This document shows positions 63,459-64,000 of a DNA stretch of 64,000 bases, piece by piece. The notes below the pieces were generated by a model. The model made no database searches. It was not told the DNA's origin and saw nothing but the letters and a program-made list of their open reading frames with translations. How positions within the stretch are numbered: position 1 is the first letter of the stretch; the number at the start of each line of letters is the position of its first letter. Made by a program: the position numbers and the translations under genes. The stretch comes from a virus. The stretch lies in the IMG/VR virus record IMGVR_UViG_3300007770_001284, positions 1 to 64,000 of that record; one strand, written 5' to 3'.

Positions 63459-64000
63459 ATGTCTTGGTTTCCAGATGATATGAAAAATGCTGAGTGGGGT
63501 AACGTAGAGCTCGATACAGAGAGTACGTTATACAAATTGCTGTACCGTCCTGATGAGAAAAAACTCGACTTGAGCGATCACACATTTATTATTCCATATG
63601 CAACAGATTCTTATGTAAGATTATGGAATCTTGTAACCAGCGTTTTATACCTGCGAATTCATACATCTGCCAATATACTGATTTTCGCAGCAGAAGACCC
63701 AACTCTCAATATAGAACAAAATTTAGTTGCTGGGTTACAAGGCTTGTACACACCGAATATTACAAATGAATTTCTCCAAAAATTTATTGAAAGAGTAAAA
63801 ATAATAAGTGCTACTCGTTCGACTGATCAACCGTTCCATCGTACACGCTATTTGAATGAAATGTTGGCAGTCGTAGATACACCGTATGTCGTAAATTTCG
63901 ATGCAGACATATTGCTTCCATTGGGAACAATGGCAGTTTCTGCATTGGCACTTAGAGATGAAAATGCTGACTTTGTTTATCCGTATGGTCATGGTAAGAA
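63459..64000 (+). CDS. glycosyltransferase, cut by the window end
   Basis: ATG 63459 after GTAGGAGAAATA; 180 codons visible. It repeats the features of the gene at 61496: an IIPYATDSYVRLWNLV start, FHRTRYLNEML and VVNFDADILLP (DxD), then YPYGHGK as in YPYGHGQ. Paralogue of 61496-62638. The catalytic C-terminal part lies beyond the window. Confidence 0.88.
   Translation, partial: MSWFPDDMKNAEWGNVELDTESTLYKLLYRPDEKKLDLSDHTFIIPYATDSYVRLWNLVTSVLYLRIHTSANILIFAAEDPTLNIEQNLVAGLQGLYTPNITNEFLQKFIERVKIISATRSTDQPFHRTRYLNEMLAVVDTPYVVNFDADILLPLGTMAVSALALRDENADFVYPYGHGK

Noticed and set aside
1-64000. Integrase, transposase, insertion sequence or attachment site
   Set aside because: None recognised by motif or by terminal repeats, so I found no sign of lysogeny or transposition in the window.

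Overview
The window looks like part of the genome of a large tailed phage (Caudoviricetes), most likely a marine T4-like or jumbo myovirus. The evidence is the dense gene packing with ATGA/TGATG stop-start overlaps, dozens of tiny genes, two giant repetitive fibre-like proteins, a PIN-PhoH protein, a small heat-shock protein, and short proteins of types common in marine phage contigs. I saw no terminase, capsid, portal or polymerase gene, no tRNA and no CRISPR array, so the phage call rests on style and accessory genes. The host cannot be read from the sequence. A few features (lipoprotein signals, an H1-like histone of the type common in Bacteroidota) suggest a Gram-negative host. Four genes are on the minus strand and all others are on the plus strand.

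Layout. 0-5.7 kb: two small proteins with a shared N-terminal tag, then a cargo block of three sulfotransferase-like proteins, a fatty-acid-hydroxylase-like membrane protein and an FkbM-like methyltransferase. Pieces of this block are joined by a repeated junction element. 5.7-15.2 kb: a block that looks more GC-rich, with four copies of one promoter (GTGCAA-N17-TAYAAT), a MoxR-type AAA ATPase and a DUF2201 metallopeptidase/VWA protein each behind its own copy. It is edged by hairpin-rich intergenic regions sharing a 15-mer and contains two stretches that could be structured RNAs. 15.2-20.8 kb: a train of tiny overlapping genes. Eight encode VGDxV proteins of SH3-like appearance; among them are an alpha/beta hydrolase, a DUF2061 membrane protein, lipoproteins, a ferritin-like diiron protein, a 2-oxoglutarate oxygenase and an alarmone hydrolase-like HD protein. 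21.0-29.3 kb: eleven more tagged genes around a 943-residue putative virion protein. 29.3-45.2 kb: GIY-YIG nuclease, VWA lipoprotein, Hsp20, trypsin-like protease, DinG/XPD-like helicase, nucleotidyltransferase, Nudix, the DUF444-SpoVR-PrkA set, a GroEL-like protein without ATPase motifs, a YkuK-like nuclease, an H1-like histone, a sigma-region-4-like protein and PIN-PhoH. 45.2-58.6 kb: fibre/adhesin genes. 58.8-64 kb: a glycosyltransferase cluster including a GT11 fucosyltransferase-like enzyme, cut by the window end.

How it may work together. The most striking signal is a 14-15 residue basic N-terminal tag (MKITKRQLRRIIKEE type) on 13 otherwise mostly unrelated small proteins. All copies have Ile/Leu at position 12 and Glu at 14, which is the (I/L)-x-E pattern of the T4 prohead-protease sites that end capsid-targeting sequences. 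I infer a set of virion-packaged, possibly injected proteins. The PrkA/DUF444/SpoVR set, the MoxR/DUF2201 pair, the alarmone hydrolase, the GroEL-like protein and the sigma-like protein look like tools for remodelling host physiology. The sulfotransferases and glycosyltransferases probably decorate the virion, the fibres or the host surface.
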